From: Chamaecrista fasciculata | Taxonomy: Eukaryota; Streptophyta; Magnoliopsida; Fabales; Fabaceae | Assembly: GCA_003254925.1 (NCBI GenBank) | Contig: QANZ01029088.1 | Location: forward strand, 298,256-362,255 | Direction of reading: 5' to 3' | Length of the DNA stretch: 64,000 nucleotides | Shown: positions 1 through 10,058 of the stretch, in pieces | How the letters are laid out: each line of letters begins with the position of its first letter | Numbering within the stretch: the stretch's first letter is position 1 | The notes under the pieces: model-generated | Database searches by the model: none | What the model saw: the letters and a program-made list of their open reading frames with translations, nothing else | What the model was told of the DNA's origin: nothing | Translations under genes and position numbers: made by a program

Positions 1-781
1 AGTTGATTTGAAAATCAAGCAAAATTTGGAAAGAGAAATTGCAGAAGATTCATTGACGATACACAATGTCTCCTGAGCTTGAAATGAAAGCTAAAATAGT
101 ATCATTTCTTCGATTAATTACTTTTGCTTCTCTGAAAATTATGTTTTTAATGTTTTTTACTCAACTTTTTGGGTGGCTGATCTGCTTTAAGAACTTTTGA
201 CAATGATCATCATTCAACATTCCAAGGGTGCATCTTCATCTGTTTTTACTTTTCATTGAGTGCAATCCAGATGGCGAATCATTATATGTTTATGACCATA
301 AAAGTCTCTTATTTAACAGTAATTGCAGTAATTAACAGAAGCTTATCTACACGAAGGAATTACCACATTTGGAGGTGAAAACACCATGTGCAAATCTATC
401 AATTTGANNNNNNNNNNNNNNNNNNNNNNNNNNNNNNNNNNNNNNNNNNNNNNNNNNNNNNNNNNNNNNNNCCCTTTTTTTTTTATTGACACAGTTTTGT
501 CAAAACAGGGCCTAATTATGATCAAGTTTTAACATACTTTGAGTTGTGAGTTTTGAGCTGTGCTGAGAACACAAATAATAATTTATTTAGGTTTCTTAGT
601 AAAATTTTATCACCCAGTATTATATATTTTGGTAATTCTTTTAACACCTTAAAGATATCACTCTATAATACAAATCAGTATAATCTTGTTCAATAAGTTA
701 GTAAAAATAAAAATACATTCTCTTCTTTTAATATTCGTTTAGATTAAACTATTGATCATTAAAGTAAATAAACCTTTAATA
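1..781. other. Unassigned AT-rich DNA at window start
   Basis: I see no coding exon or RNA gene here. The stretch is AT-rich and contains a 64-base run of N. It lies upstream of the first kiwellin repeat unit and could include its distal promoter. Confidence 0.5.
408..471. other. Assembly gap (64 N)
   Basis: A run of N replaces sequence. The open frame crossing it on the minus strand is an artefact of translating N as X. Confidence 0.99.
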
Positions 782-1276
782 TAAGTAATCATTAACATTT
801 TAAACTTGCCATCACGGAAATCAGACGTATCTCACTAATATGAAATGGTAAAATTAAGAGAAGGAATATGACAAAGAAGTGTGCATATGATGTGGCGAAG
901 CAAATGACAAACTAAAGGCTACTTGTCAATACTTTTATTATAATTAATTCATAATTGGCTTTGTTAACTCTCTTATTTTATATATAACAAGAACAAGATT
1001 GTTTTCCAAATATAATTACATTAGTTTGCAACGCAGTTTGAATTTAAACTCTCATTGCCTCAGATAATACATATTCACAGATATACATATTATTTTTCCA
1101 AAACCAACTTCAAAATTATTAACTTGAACAATACTAAATAGTAAATACTAATAATTAAATCCGTGCCCCCAAAGTTTTTCAGTACACATCAAATTGCATT
1201 ACACTCTAAAACTCTACCACTTCTGACTTCACTTTTAAACTATTTAGATACCACCCATTTCCTGTACCCATCACTC

Positions 1277-1284
1277 TATAAATA
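1277..1284 (+). promoter_or_regulatory. TATA box of kiwellin gene 1
   Basis: TATAAATA lies about 70 bases before the ATG, in a CACTCTATAAATACCCAATTCC context that recurs before the other two full-length kiwellin genes. Confidence 0.8.
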
Positions 1285-1350
1285 CCCAATTCCATTTCTT
1301 TCTTTCACCACACAAAAGCAAAAGCACAAACACATAGAGGAAGAGAATCA

Positions 1351-1944
1351 ATGGAGACTAGTACTAATTTCTCAAGAGCATCAACATTCTTGTTGATCCT
1401 AATGGTGATCCTCACAAGTTGCTTATTACAATACTCTGAAGGTGCACAATTAGGACAATGTCGCCCCAGTGGGAGAATCAGAGGAAAGAAAGCACCTTCA
1501 GGACAATGCAATCGCGAAAATGATTCAGATTGCTGTGTAGAAGGAAAAATGTACACCACATATAAATGCTCACCACCAATTTCATCTCACACAAAAGCAC
1601 AACTTACTCTGAATAGTTTTGAGAAAGGAGGAGATGGAGGAGGCCCTTCAGAATGTGACAAACAGTATCATTCTGATGACACACCTGTTGTGGCACTTTC
1701 TACAGGATGGTTCAACAATGAGAGTAGATGTCTCAAAAATATCACCATAAGTGCCAATGGACGCAGTGTGGTGGCAATGGTGGTGGATGAGTGTGACTCA
1801 ACCAAGGGGTGTGATGAAGACCATGATTACCAACCTCCTTGTCCTAACAACATTGTTGATGCCTCCAAGGCTGTTTGGAAAGCACTAGGTGTGCCTCGCA
1901 ATCAATGGGGTGGCTTGGACATAACTTGGACGGATACTAATTAG
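1351..1944 (+). CDS. Kiwellin / ripening-related protein, copy 1
   Basis: A single-exon gene of 197 aa. An N-terminal hydrophobic signal peptide (about residues 1-31, [13 protein letters not shown] core) indicates secretion to the apoplast. The mature part begins with the Cys-rich kiwellin head ([13 protein letters not shown], then [18 protein letters not shown]). The double-psi beta-barrel region follows ([45 protein letters not shown]) and the protein ends in a QWGGLDITW motif. NES and NIT are two possible N-glycosylation sequons. Kiwellins are secreted plant proteins; some bind fungal effectors such as chorismate mutase, and others accumulate during ripening. The function of this copy is inferred from the family only. 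The ATG follows the TATA box at the expected distance and is conserved in copies 2 and 3. It differs from them at DSTKGC, where they have DSTMGC. Confidence 0.93.
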   Translation: METSTNFSRASTFLLILMVILTSCLLQYSEGAQLGQCRPSGRIRGKKAPSGQCNRENDSDCCVEGKMYTTYKCSPPISSHTKAQLTLNSFEKGGDGGGPSECDKQYHSDDTPVVALSTGWFNNESRCLKNITISANGRSVVAMVVDECDSTKGCDEDHDYQPPCPNNIVDASKAVWKALGVPRNQWGGLDITWTDTN

Positions 1945-2159
1945 TTGAAGACTTCAAGTTTTATGTATATGTATGTATGATCTTGTTGTGTTTCTATCTA
2001 TATGTGTTAGTCTTATTTTAGTTATATGTTGGATCTTTTGTACTTTTCCATATACTTGAAAAATATTGTTATGCATGGAATTTGATGAACTTATATAATT
2101 CGGTGTAATATAGTATATATATATTACTTTGTATTAGTCCAAAACAAAGGGACAACACA

Positions 2160-3310
2160 TGACAAAAAAAGGTGAGGCCATCACTGATGGATTAGAGGAT
2201 GAGAATGAAAGCTTTATCACCTCTACGATGGCAATAGTGCAGCTTTATATTCAAGAAGAGCTAGAATCGCTTTTTGATGGCTCAGGAAGTAAGGTTTAAT
2301 AAAAATAGGAAAACTTGTAAAAGAAAATCTTGTGCATGATGCTTCTAACAAGGAGAGAAAAGTTAGTAAAAATCAAAATAGTAATCCTAATGCTCAAAAT
2401 TATAGTTCTGTAGCTCAAAATTTTAATAGAAATCAATGCTACTTTGCTAGAGGATATAAAATTAAAAAGGCAGAGATAGAGGAAGACTTTCCAACAATAG
2501 ATTGATATGTCAAGTTTGTGGAAAGACGGGGCATATATGGCATTTCAATGCTATTTTGGGTTTGATCAGAACTATATAAATCCCTTTGCTGGTCACAGAA
2601 ACCAGAATAAACAAAGTTCATTTTCTGGGAATGTTGTTAGAAACATAGCAATGATTGCTTCTTGAGAAATCATTGGAGATCTTACCTGGTACCCAGATGT
2701 TTGGGCTTTAAATCACGTGACAATTAACATCAAATAATGTTGGCAATCAGATGGCTTAAAATGGACAAGAACATGTCTTTATAGGCGATGGATCAAGTCT
2801 GTTTATAAGCTTTGTTGGTACTTCATTTGTTCAAAATAAAGAGAAACCAGATTTGTTTCTTAAGACACTTTTGCCTAAAATTACAAGAACCTATTGAGTG
2901 TGTCTGAATTTACCAAAGATAACAAAATCTATTTTGAATTCTTCTCTGACAAATGCTTTGCTAAATGTCAAGAGAATAAGAAAGTATTGCTTAGATTGTA
3001 ACCTTCACATTTCATTTTATATAAATCTCCAAGTGATTGTAACATTTCTTTTCAAAAAGATCAATATTTATTGTGTGATGCTTGCTGTGAATTCGGGAAG
3101 ATGCACATATTTCCATTTAAAATGTCAGAATCTGTATATAACTCTTGAGTTGATTCACAGTCACCTATGGGGTAAGTAACAACTGAAATGTGATAACTCA
3201 GATTTGATAGTGCATAAAAAAAGTCTCAGTTTTCTATGTATGCAATGTAATTCCACAACTGAGTTAGCATTCTCAGTACGAGATGCTGCATTGTTGCTCC
3301 TTGGCTAAAA
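2160..3310 (+). mobile_element. Decayed Ty1/Copia retrotransposon (gag to integrase start)
   Basis: Translating + with frame changes gives Copia landmarks in the right order. A gag-like stretch near 2230-2300 is followed by a zinc-knuckle relic CQVCGKTGHIW (about 2507-2540), a pre-integrase segment LLSVSEFTKDNKIYFEF (about 2894-2945), and an integrase zinc-region relic ending LIHSHLWG (about 3080-3175). Stops and frameshifts occur throughout and I see no LTRs, so it is an old internal fragment. It sits between kiwellin units 1 and 2. Confidence 0.82.
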
Positions 3311-3362
3311 CATAAGGCTAAACACCTGATTTGGATTTTTCTCTTTTTATACGTGTCCTAAT

Positions 3363-3800
3363 CATAGTGCAAAAAACCGGACCGGTCATTGACCCGGTGA
3401 AAGGCTCGGGTCACTGGTTCACTGGTTCAACCGCTAGGTCACTGGTTCAACCGGTTGAGCCGGTTTACTTAAAAAATACATTTTCAAATATACATATTCA
3501 TCAAATACATATTGATATATTACAATAATTTAAATTTAAAGTAAAAATTAAACATAACCATATGTCTATCACATATAATAAGTGTCAAATATTTAATTTT
3601 TTTTTTTTAAAATTTTTTCAAATATTTCTGGGTCAACCGGTTTTCGGTTCACCGGTTCCCGGTTTAACCGGCCGGTTCGGGTGGTTTGACCCGTTTCACC
3701 ACCGGGTCAACTACAGGCCGATATTTTAATTTTTCCGGATCGGACTGGTATCCGATTCACCGGTTGAACCGGCCGGTACAGTCCGGTTTTTTTAACTATG
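3363..3800. mobile_element. CCGGTT-rich inverted-repeat MITE
   Basis: The left end CATAGTGCAAAAAACCGGAC is the near reverse complement of the right end GTCCGGTTTTTTTAACTATG. Subterminal zones on both sides carry many CCGGTTCAACCGG-like motifs around an AT-rich core. This is the structure of a non-autonomous DNA transposon. There is no coding capacity and I see no clear target duplication. Confidence 0.8.
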
Positions 3801-4416
3801 CATGAACCCCCCCTCGTTCTTGGAGATGCAAGCAAATCCTAAGAAACTGTGCCTCAAAAAAGGTGGTCACATGGATATCACATCTGAAATCAGNGATAGG
3901 AAATGATAAAATTAAGAGAAAGAACATGACGAGAAGTGCGTATATGTTGGGGCAAACCAAAAGACAAACTAAAGGCTTTCTATATACAAGCATATTTTTT
4001 TAGAAGTAATTTATATTATAATTTCTTAACTCTCTTAAATGACTTTATAAATAATATATAATAACTAATAAGAACAGTATTGTTTTCCAAATCTACTTAA
4101 ATTAAATTAGTTTGCAAAGCAGTTTGAATTGAAACTCTCTTTGCCACATAGAAATTAACAGTTTGCATTTTCATGCAAAGCAGTTTTTCCATATATATAT
4201 CGAAGCAGTCATTTTCTAGAAAATCCGAGCAAATAAAGCATCAATTAAAAAAACATTTTTTGTAGCAGCGGATCAAAACCGTGGCCGAAAAGGGATTCAC
4301 TTTTCAGTTTTCAGTACACTTGCAACACATCAAAGTGCATTACACTTTAAAACTCTACCACTTCTGACTTCACTTTTGAACTATTATGATACAACCTTTT
4401 CTTTCACACTGCACTC

Positions 4417-4424
4417 TATAAATA
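4417..4424 (+). promoter_or_regulatory. TATA box of kiwellin gene 2
   Basis: TATAAATA in the same GCACTCTATAAATA context as the other kiwellin genes, about 95 bases before the ATG. Confidence 0.8.
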
Positions 4425-4515
4425 TCCAATTCCATTTCTTTCTTTCACCACACACAAAACAAAAGCAAAAAAACACAGAGACAGAGAAAAAGAAAAAGGA
4501 TAAAAATCAAAGCTA

Positions 4516-5112
4516 ATGGAGACTAGTACTAATAACTTCTCAAGAGCATCAACATTCTTGTTGATCTTGATAGTGATCCTCACAAGTTGCTTATTACAAT
4601 ACTGTGAAGGTGGACAATTAGGACAATGTCGCCCCAGTGGGAGAATCAGAGGAAAGAAGGCACCCCCAGGACAATGCAATCAAGAGAATTATTCAGATTG
4701 TTGTGTAGAAGGAAAAATGTACACTACATATAAATGCTCACCACCAATTTCATCTCACACAAAAGCACAACTTACTCTGAATAGCTTTGAGAAGAATGGA
4801 GATGGAGGAGGCCCTTCAGAATGTGACAATCAATATCATTCTGATGACATACCTGTTGTAGCACTTTCTACAGGATGGTTCAACAATGAAAGTAGATGTC
4901 TCAAAAATATCACCATAAGTGGCAATGGACTTAGTGTGGTGGCTATGGTGGTAGATGAGTGTGACTCAACCATGGGGTGTGATGAAGACCATGATTACCA
5001 ACCTCCTTGTCCTAACAACATTGTTGATGCTTCCAAGGCTGTTTGGAAAGCACTAGGTGTGCCTCATAATCAATGGGGTGGCTTGGACATAACTTGGACA
5101 GATACTAATTAA
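4516..5112 (+). CDS. Kiwellin / ripening-related protein, copy 2
   Basis: A single-exon gene of 198 aa, with one residue more than copies 1 and 3 (an extra Asn in METSTNNFSRA). The architecture is the same: signal peptide to about residue 32, Cys-rich head ([19 protein letters not shown]), then the double-psi beta-barrel part ending [13 protein letters not shown]. All cysteines seen in copy 1 are kept and the NES and NIT sequons remain. The upstream TATA box and the long untranslated leader before the ATG match the other copies. The role is inferred from the family: a secreted, defence- or ripening-linked protein. Confidence 0.93.
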   Translation: METSTNNFSRASTFLLILIVILTSCLLQYCEGGQLGQCRPSGRIRGKKAPPGQCNQENYSDCCVEGKMYTTYKCSPPISSHTKAQLTLNSFEKNGDGGGPSECDNQYHSDDIPVVALSTGWFNNESRCLKNITISGNGLSVVAMVVDECDSTMGCDEDHDYQPPCPNNIVDASKAVWKALGVPHNQWGGLDITWTDTN

Positions 5113-5142
5113 TTAGTTGGAGACTTCTAGTTTTATATTTAT

Positions 5143-5290
5143 ATGTATGTATATATATATGATCTTGTTATGTTTCTATATATATATGTACATGTGGTGG
5201 TTTTATTTTTTAGTCATGTATATGTGTTGTATCTTTTGTACTTTGATATATTTGAAAAATATTGCTATATATTGAATGTGAATGTTGTTA
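5143..5290. other. 3' flank of kiwellin copy 2, reused as a junction
   Basis: This T/AT-rich 3' untranslated-like segment recurs almost unchanged after the truncated copy (5620-5765). It ends at a sharp junction where mid-CDS kiwellin sequence resumes. Confidence 0.7.
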
Positions 5291-5291
5291 G

Positions 5292-5612
5292 AAAGGAGGA
5301 GATGGAGGAGGCCCTTCAGAATGTGACAATCAATATCATTCTGATGACACACCCGTTGTGGCACTTTCTACAGGATGGTTCAACAATGAGAACAGATGTC
5401 TCAAAAATATCACCATAAGTGCCAATGGACGCAGTGTGGTGGCAATAGTGGTGAATGAGTGTGACTCAACCATGGGGTGTGATGAAGAACATGATTACCA
5501 ACCTCCTTGTCCTAACAACATTGTTGATGCTTCCAAGGCTGTTTGGAAAGCCCTAGGTGTGCCTCAGGGTCAATGGGGTGGCTTGGACATAACTTGGACG
5601 GATACTAATTAG
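5292..5612 (+). pseudogene. 5'-truncated kiwellin copy
   Basis: The reading frame starts abruptly in the middle of the kiwellin CDS ([19 protein letters not shown]) and runs to a normal stop after [13 protein letters not shown]. The codon aligned to the preceding Glu is TAG. The signal peptide and Cys-rich head are missing, and the upstream sequence is the 3' flank of copy 2 rather than a promoter. With its own 3' flank it forms a second copy of the 3' half of unit 2, as expected from unequal crossing-over. The frame is still open and the double-psi beta-barrel cysteines are kept, so it is recent. Expression as a secreted protein is unlikely. Confidence 0.9.
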
Positions 5613-5625
5613 TTGGAGACTTCTA

Positions 5626-5630
<5 letters not shown>

Positions 5631-5658
<28 letters not shown>
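5631..5658. repeat. (AT)n microsatellite
   Basis: An uninterrupted AT dinucleotide run in the 3' flank of the truncated kiwellin copy. The same position in unit 2 has only a shorter, interrupted run. Confidence 0.95.
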
Positions 5659-5662
<4 letters not shown>

Positions 5663-5774
5663 ATATATATGATCTTCTTATGTTTCTATCTATATGTACA
5701 TGTGCTGGTTTTATTTTTTAGTCATGTATGTGTTGTATCTTTACTTTCATATATTTGAAAAAACTTGGTTTGCA

Positions 5775-5950
5775 CAACAACAGTCTCTTAAGACTCTTAA
5801 GACATGAATCACATATTCACTTCCACCGTTACAAAAATCACACGTAGGGTTACACTCGCTCTACTTAGCTCACCTCTCATTTGTACAAAGTCTTCCAAGG
5901 TTAACCATCCATGGAAAGAATCAAATTCTCTGTGGCCCAAAACAAACTTC
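5775..5950 (-). mobile_element. LINE reverse-transcriptase C-terminal fragment
   Basis: On the minus strand this gives a zinc-finger-like relic (CDFCNGGSEYVIHVLRVLRDC) of the kind found after the reverse transcriptase of plant non-LTR elements. It is short and degenerate, with no tail or target duplication visible. Confidence 0.4.
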
Positions 5951-6257
5951 GTTTTATAAAATTGTTTTCAAAGTGAAATTATAAATTTCAAAACAATTCA
6001 ATGACATATATGGCCCAAAACAAAGGGACAACACATGACAAAAATGTTGAGGATTAAAATATATGATGATGAAACTTATGAAAAGTTTAAAACACAAAAG
6101 AAAAAAAAAACTTTTTATTCGATCGTTTATGATAGAAAGAAAATATAAAAATAAACTTATACATGACATATTGTAGAAGAGAGAATATAAACAAAATTTA
6201 TAATTAAAGAAATTATATGTTACAAATAAAGAAAGTTATATAAAGGTCAATACTACG

Positions 6258-6305
6258 ATCATAATCAGAACAGATTATAATCAGAGCGCAAACGAATTGG
6301 GCCTT
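6258..6305. mobile_element. Orphan terminal end of the GGCCCAGTTCGTTTGCG element family
   Basis: GATTATAATCAGAGCGCAAACGAATTGGGCC resembles the right terminus of the element at 57339-58624 (AACGCAAACGAACTGGGCC). No matching left end is seen nearby, so it is a fragment. Confidence 0.6.
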
Positions 6306-6490
6306 AGTTTGATCCTAATGTTTAGGCTAAATTTCATGTTGTTCTAATACTTTCATATATTACAAATAAGTACAAAATGTTTAACAAGCCTTTCAAATAA
6401 CTCATACCAAAGCCTGACGATCCATCTATATTAATTGTTAAATGTGACGTGATATTTAAAGTAAATTACAAGTCAGAAGGCAAAAGACCT

Positions 6491-7708
6491 GTGCCTAATG
6501 TTTGGGGTCAGTTTCAGTTATACCCTCAACATTTGTTTTGTATCAGTTTTGCCCCCAACATTTTACATTGTTGTCAATTATACCCTAACATCTAACTCCG
6601 TTAATTAGATTGACGGAAAAAGCTGATGTGTCAGCTGACAGGGCTAATGGTTGCCTATGTGTCAATTTTTTTCACCAAAGTTCTATTTTGGTCCCTCAAC
6701 TTTGCTCAAAGTTCCGTTTTGGTCCCTCAGCTCAAAGTCTTATTTTATAATAGGATCAAAATGTAAGAAAAAAGAAGCAAATAGACGATTTTAATAGATT
6801 TCACAAAAAATAAAAAATAAACAACCAAAACCACCATCATCATCATCTTCACCACTACCACCACCACCATTAGCAGCAGCACCGCCGCCGAGCCTTTTCT
6901 GTGAGGTTCGTCTTCTCCGGTGAACTTTCCGACGAGATACACGGCGACTCTAACAACTATGAAAACTCCTAAGCCAAGGTCTTTAACCTCCTGAGTTCAA
7001 TGACGACCTCCATTTTGCGAAAAAATGACTAGCAAGCAGCCAAAAAATTACGCAATTGCCGAAAAAAATATTTACGGTCATTTGTTCGTAAAATGCAGGT
7101 CACTATTGAACTTAGGAGGTCAAAAGACCTTAGATTAGGAGTTTTCGTATTCGTTGAGACCACCATGTATCTCGCCGGAAAGTTCGCCGGAGAAAACGAA
7201 CCTTGCCGGAAAAGCTCGACGGCGGCGGTTGTGGTGCTGCTTCTGCTGTTGACGGCGGTGGTGGTGTTGCTGCTGTTGACGGTGGTGGTGGTGGTGGTAG
7301 TGGTGAAGATGATGACGAATGAAGAAATAGATGTTGATGAATGAAGAAGAAGAAGAAAATGATGATGATCCATGCTAAGAAGATGATGATGGTTTTGGTT
7401 GTTTATTTTTTATATTTTATGTGAAATCTATTAAAATTGTCTATTTGTTCTCTTTTCTTACATTTTGATCCTATTATAAAATAGGACTTTGAGCTGAGGG
7501 ACCAAAATGAAACTTTAAGCAAACCTGAGAGATTAAAATAGGACTTTGCAAAAAAAATATTGACACATAGGCAACCATTAGCCCAGCTAGGTGATACATA
7601 AACTTTTTCGTCAATCTAATTAACAGAGTTAGAGGTTAGGGTATAATTGATAACAATGTGAAATGTTATGAGCATAACTAAAACTAACCCCAAACGTTAT
7701 GGGGCACC
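6491..7708. mobile_element. 1.2-kb fold-back element with long inverted arms
   Basis: The left end (GTGCCTAATGTTTGGGG) pairs with the right end (CCCCAAACGTTATGGGGCAC). Complementarity continues inward, including GGCTAATGGTTGCCTATGTG on the left and CACATAGGCAACCATTAG on the right. The arms carry mirror-image Val/Leu-rich open frames made of GTG/CTG triplets (6745-6942 on - and 7093-7344 on +), which are side effects of a (CCA)n/(TGG)n stretch. The structure is a non-autonomous, long-inverted-repeat DNA element. Confidence 0.85.
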
Positions 7709-7718
7709 AATAAATAAA

Positions 7719-7741
7719 TATATATATATATATATATATAT
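7719..7741. repeat. (TA)n microsatellite
   Basis: A TA dinucleotide run immediately right of the fold-back element. Confidence 0.95.
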
Positions 7742-8309
7742 TTGATAGAACATAAAGCAGGGAACAGAGAAAAAACGATGACCCCAATACTCATTAACAA
7801 TTAACAGTTTAAACTTGACATCATTGAAGTACTTTCTCTAATATGTATGAAATGGCAAAATTAAGAGAAAGAACGTGACAGAGAACTATGTATGATATAT
7901 GTGGCGAAGCAAAATGACAAACTAAAGGCCTTCTATATACTAGCACTTTTATTAGAAGTAAATTGTAGTTTTCTTTGTTAACTTTCTTAAATTACTTTAT
8001 ATATAATAATAATTAAGTACAAGATTGTTTTTCAAATCTACTTAAATAGGTTTGCAAAGCATTTTGAATTGAAACTCCCATTGGTAAGATCGAACTTTAC
8101 TAATAATTAAATATAGAAGCAGTCATTTTCCTGGTAAATCCGTGCACATAAAACATGAATTAAAAATACATTTTCTAGCAACAGAGTACAACCGTGGCCC
8201 AAAAGGTTTTCAGTAATATCAAATTGCATTACACTCTAAAACGCTACAAATCTGACTTCACTTTTGAACTATTTTGATTAATTACCACCCATTCTTCCAC
8301 ACAGCACTC

Positions 8310-8317
8310 TATAAATA
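8310..8317 (+). promoter_or_regulatory. TATA box of kiwellin gene 3
   Basis: TATAAATA in the shared CACTCTATAAATACCCAATTCC context, about 70 bases before the ATG. Confidence 0.8.
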
Positions 8318-8385
8318 CCCAATTCCCCTTTGATTCTTTCACCACACACAAAAGGAAAGAAAAAACACACAGAGGAAGAGAATCA

Positions 8386-8979
8386 ATGGAGACTAGTACT
8401 AATTTCTCAAGAACATCAACTTTCTTGTTGATCCTAATGGTGATCCTCACAAGTTGCTTATTACAATATTGTGAAGGTGTACAGTTAGGACAATGTCGCT
8501 CTAGTGGGAGAATCAGAGGAAAGAAGGCACCTCCAGGACAATGCAATCAAGAGAATGATTCAGATTGCTGTGTAGAAGGAAAAATGTACACTACATATAA
8601 ATGTTCACCACCAATTTCATCTCACACAAAAGCACAACTTACTCTGAATAGCTTTGAGAAAAATGGAGATGGAGGAGGCCCTTCAGAATGTGACAATCAA
8701 TATCATTCTGATGACACACCTGTTGTGGCACTTTCTACAGGATGGTTCAACAATGAAAGCAGATGTCTCAAAAATATCACCATAAGTACCAATGGACGCA
8801 GTGTGGTGGCTATGGTGGTAGATGAGTGTGACTCAACCATGGGGTGTGATGAAGATCATGATTACCAACCTCCTTGTCCCAACAACATTGTTGATGCCTC
8901 CAAGGCTGTTTGGAAAGCCCTGGGTGTTCCTCAGGGTCAATGGGGCGATTTGGACATTACTTGGTCAGATACCAATTAG
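8386..8979 (+). CDS. Kiwellin / ripening-related protein, copy 3
   Basis: A single-exon gene of 197 aa with the same signal peptide, Cys-rich head ([13 protein letters not shown]) and double-psi beta-barrel part as copies 1 and 2. Two changes stand out: CRPSG has become CRSSG, and the C-terminal QWGGLDITW has become QWGDLDITW, placing an acidic residue in an otherwise invariant turn. All cysteines are kept and the frame is open, so it is probably functional. The 3' flank carries a hairpin insertion five bases after the stop codon that is absent from its paralogues. Confidence 0.93.
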   Translation: METSTNFSRTSTFLLILMVILTSCLLQYCEGVQLGQCRSSGRIRGKKAPPGQCNQENDSDCCVEGKMYTTYKCSPPISSHTKAQLTLNSFEKNGDGGGPSECDNQYHSDDTPVVALSTGWFNNESRCLKNITISTNGRSVVAMVVDECDSTMGCDEDHDYQPPCPNNIVDASKAVWKALGVPQGQWGDLDITWSDTN

Positions 8980-8983
8980 TTGG

Positions 8984-9163
8984 TTACAGAAAAGATACAG
9001 AGAGCTCGAGTGTCTGTATACTCGAACTCTCAATCGCGGGATGTTAAAAAAAAATGTCTCAAGATTTGTGTCACATTGAAGAAAAAAAAATTATTGTTGT
9101 GAGAATCTTGAGACAATATAATGTCTGAGAGCTCAAGTATATGAGCATTATAGTTTTCTGTAA
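8984..9163. mobile_element. 180-bp hairpin MITE in the 3' UTR of kiwellin copy 3
   Basis: The ends are perfect inverted repeats (TTACAGAAAA and TTTTCTGTAA). Inside, TGTCTCAAGATT pairs with AATCTTGAGACA, and GAGAGCTCGAGT pairs with ACTCGAACTCTC with one mismatch. Copies 1 and 2 lack the segment, so it inserted after the gene duplication. The target duplication is unclear. Confidence 0.75.
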
Positions 9164-9679
9164 AGTAATAGTCCTACTTCTATCTATCTTTATATATGTG
9201 TATGATGTTGTTGTGTATGTATATGTACAAGTGTTGGTCTTATTTTTTTATACTCTTATATGTATTGTATCTTTTGTACTTAATACTAGGAAAATACTGC
9301 TATGTATATTGAATACTTATATATTTAGCTTGAGCTTATATATATTATTTGGTGCTATAGTATATATATATACACATACTTTTCTCTACCTATTTCACTC
9401 AAATTAAACTGATAAAATTGAGCAACTATGTATACTTTTAACATTTGTCTTTGTAGAGTATTAGGCTTTGCTGTATCCTCCAATATTTTATCTCAGGAAG
9501 AATATTGTTTACAAATTATGAAATTTAAATTTTAGGAAATATCAAATATGTAACAATATATACACGGGCCGATAATATAGTTATATGGTATTAGGCCCAT
9601 GTAATAACATAAGATGTTTGGTCCAAAAGAAGAAACAATAGAAGATATCATTTTAGCTCTATCCACTAAATAATAGAAA

Positions 9680-10049
9680 GGCAAAAACACCATTTTGGTC
9701 TCTAAACTTTACACTAACTATCAATTTCGTCTCCAATCTTTTTTCGCGGTCAATTTTATCCCTAGTGTTTCACATTTGGTCATTTTTATCCTTTGACTAA
9801 CTTCTTTCAATAAATTAACAATAGACTTCATTATAATTTTCAGACTGAGAGCTCAACTTTTTTCATCTTACTTTATATTACATGTCATTAGTTAGGTATA
9901 TTTTGTTGTTAATATTTGGTTAAAATAAGAGCAAAGGATAAAATTGACTAAGATTTGAAACATTGGGAGCAAAACTGACTATAAAAAAAAGTTATGGGCA
10001 AAATTGACAATTAATATAAAGTTTAGAGACCAAAAGTGTGCTTTTGCCA
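9680..10049. mobile_element. Mutator-like MITE with 9-bp target duplication
   Basis: The inverted ends (GGCAAAAACACCATTTTGGTC on the left, GACCAAAAGTGTGCTTTTGCC on the right) are flanked by TAATAGAAA on both sides (9671-9679 and 10050-10058). A 9-bp direct repeat is typical of the Mutator superfamily. Related elements lie at 17783 and 30302. Confidence 0.88.
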
Positions 10050-10058
10050 TAATAGAAA

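Larger units (their letters stand above)
782..2140 (+). repeat. Kiwellin tandem repeat unit 1
   Basis: The promoter, CDS and 3' flank form a block that recurs at about 3855-5290 and 7790-9330. In all three, an upstream segment (ATGAAATGGTAAAATTAAGAG at 840-860 here, near 3900 and 7850 in the others) precedes a CACTCTATAAATA box and the CDS. The conserved promoters suggest that all three keep similar expression. Confidence 0.8.
3855..5290 (+). repeat. Kiwellin tandem repeat unit 2
   Basis: This is homologous to unit 1 from the upstream AAATGATAAAATTAAGAGAA segment through the CDS to the T-rich 3' flank. At its right edge it joins directly to a partial repeat of its own 3' half. Confidence 0.8.
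7790..9330 (+). repeat. Kiwellin tandem repeat unit 3
   Basis: This matches units 1 and 2 in its upstream segment (GGCAAAATTAAGAGAAAGAAC), TATA box, CDS and T-rich 3' flank. The 3' flank is interrupted by a hairpin element at 8984-9163. Confidence 0.8.

Noticed and set aside
1163..1396. Plus-strand frame ending inside kiwellin copy 1
   Set aside because: It covers the promoter and leader, overlaps the real gene out of frame, and is not conserved in the other copies.
7093..7344. Open frame with a hydrophobic Val/Leu run that looks like a membrane protein
   Set aside because: It comes from GTG/CTG triplet repeats in one arm of a fold-back element, with a mirror copy on the other strand.
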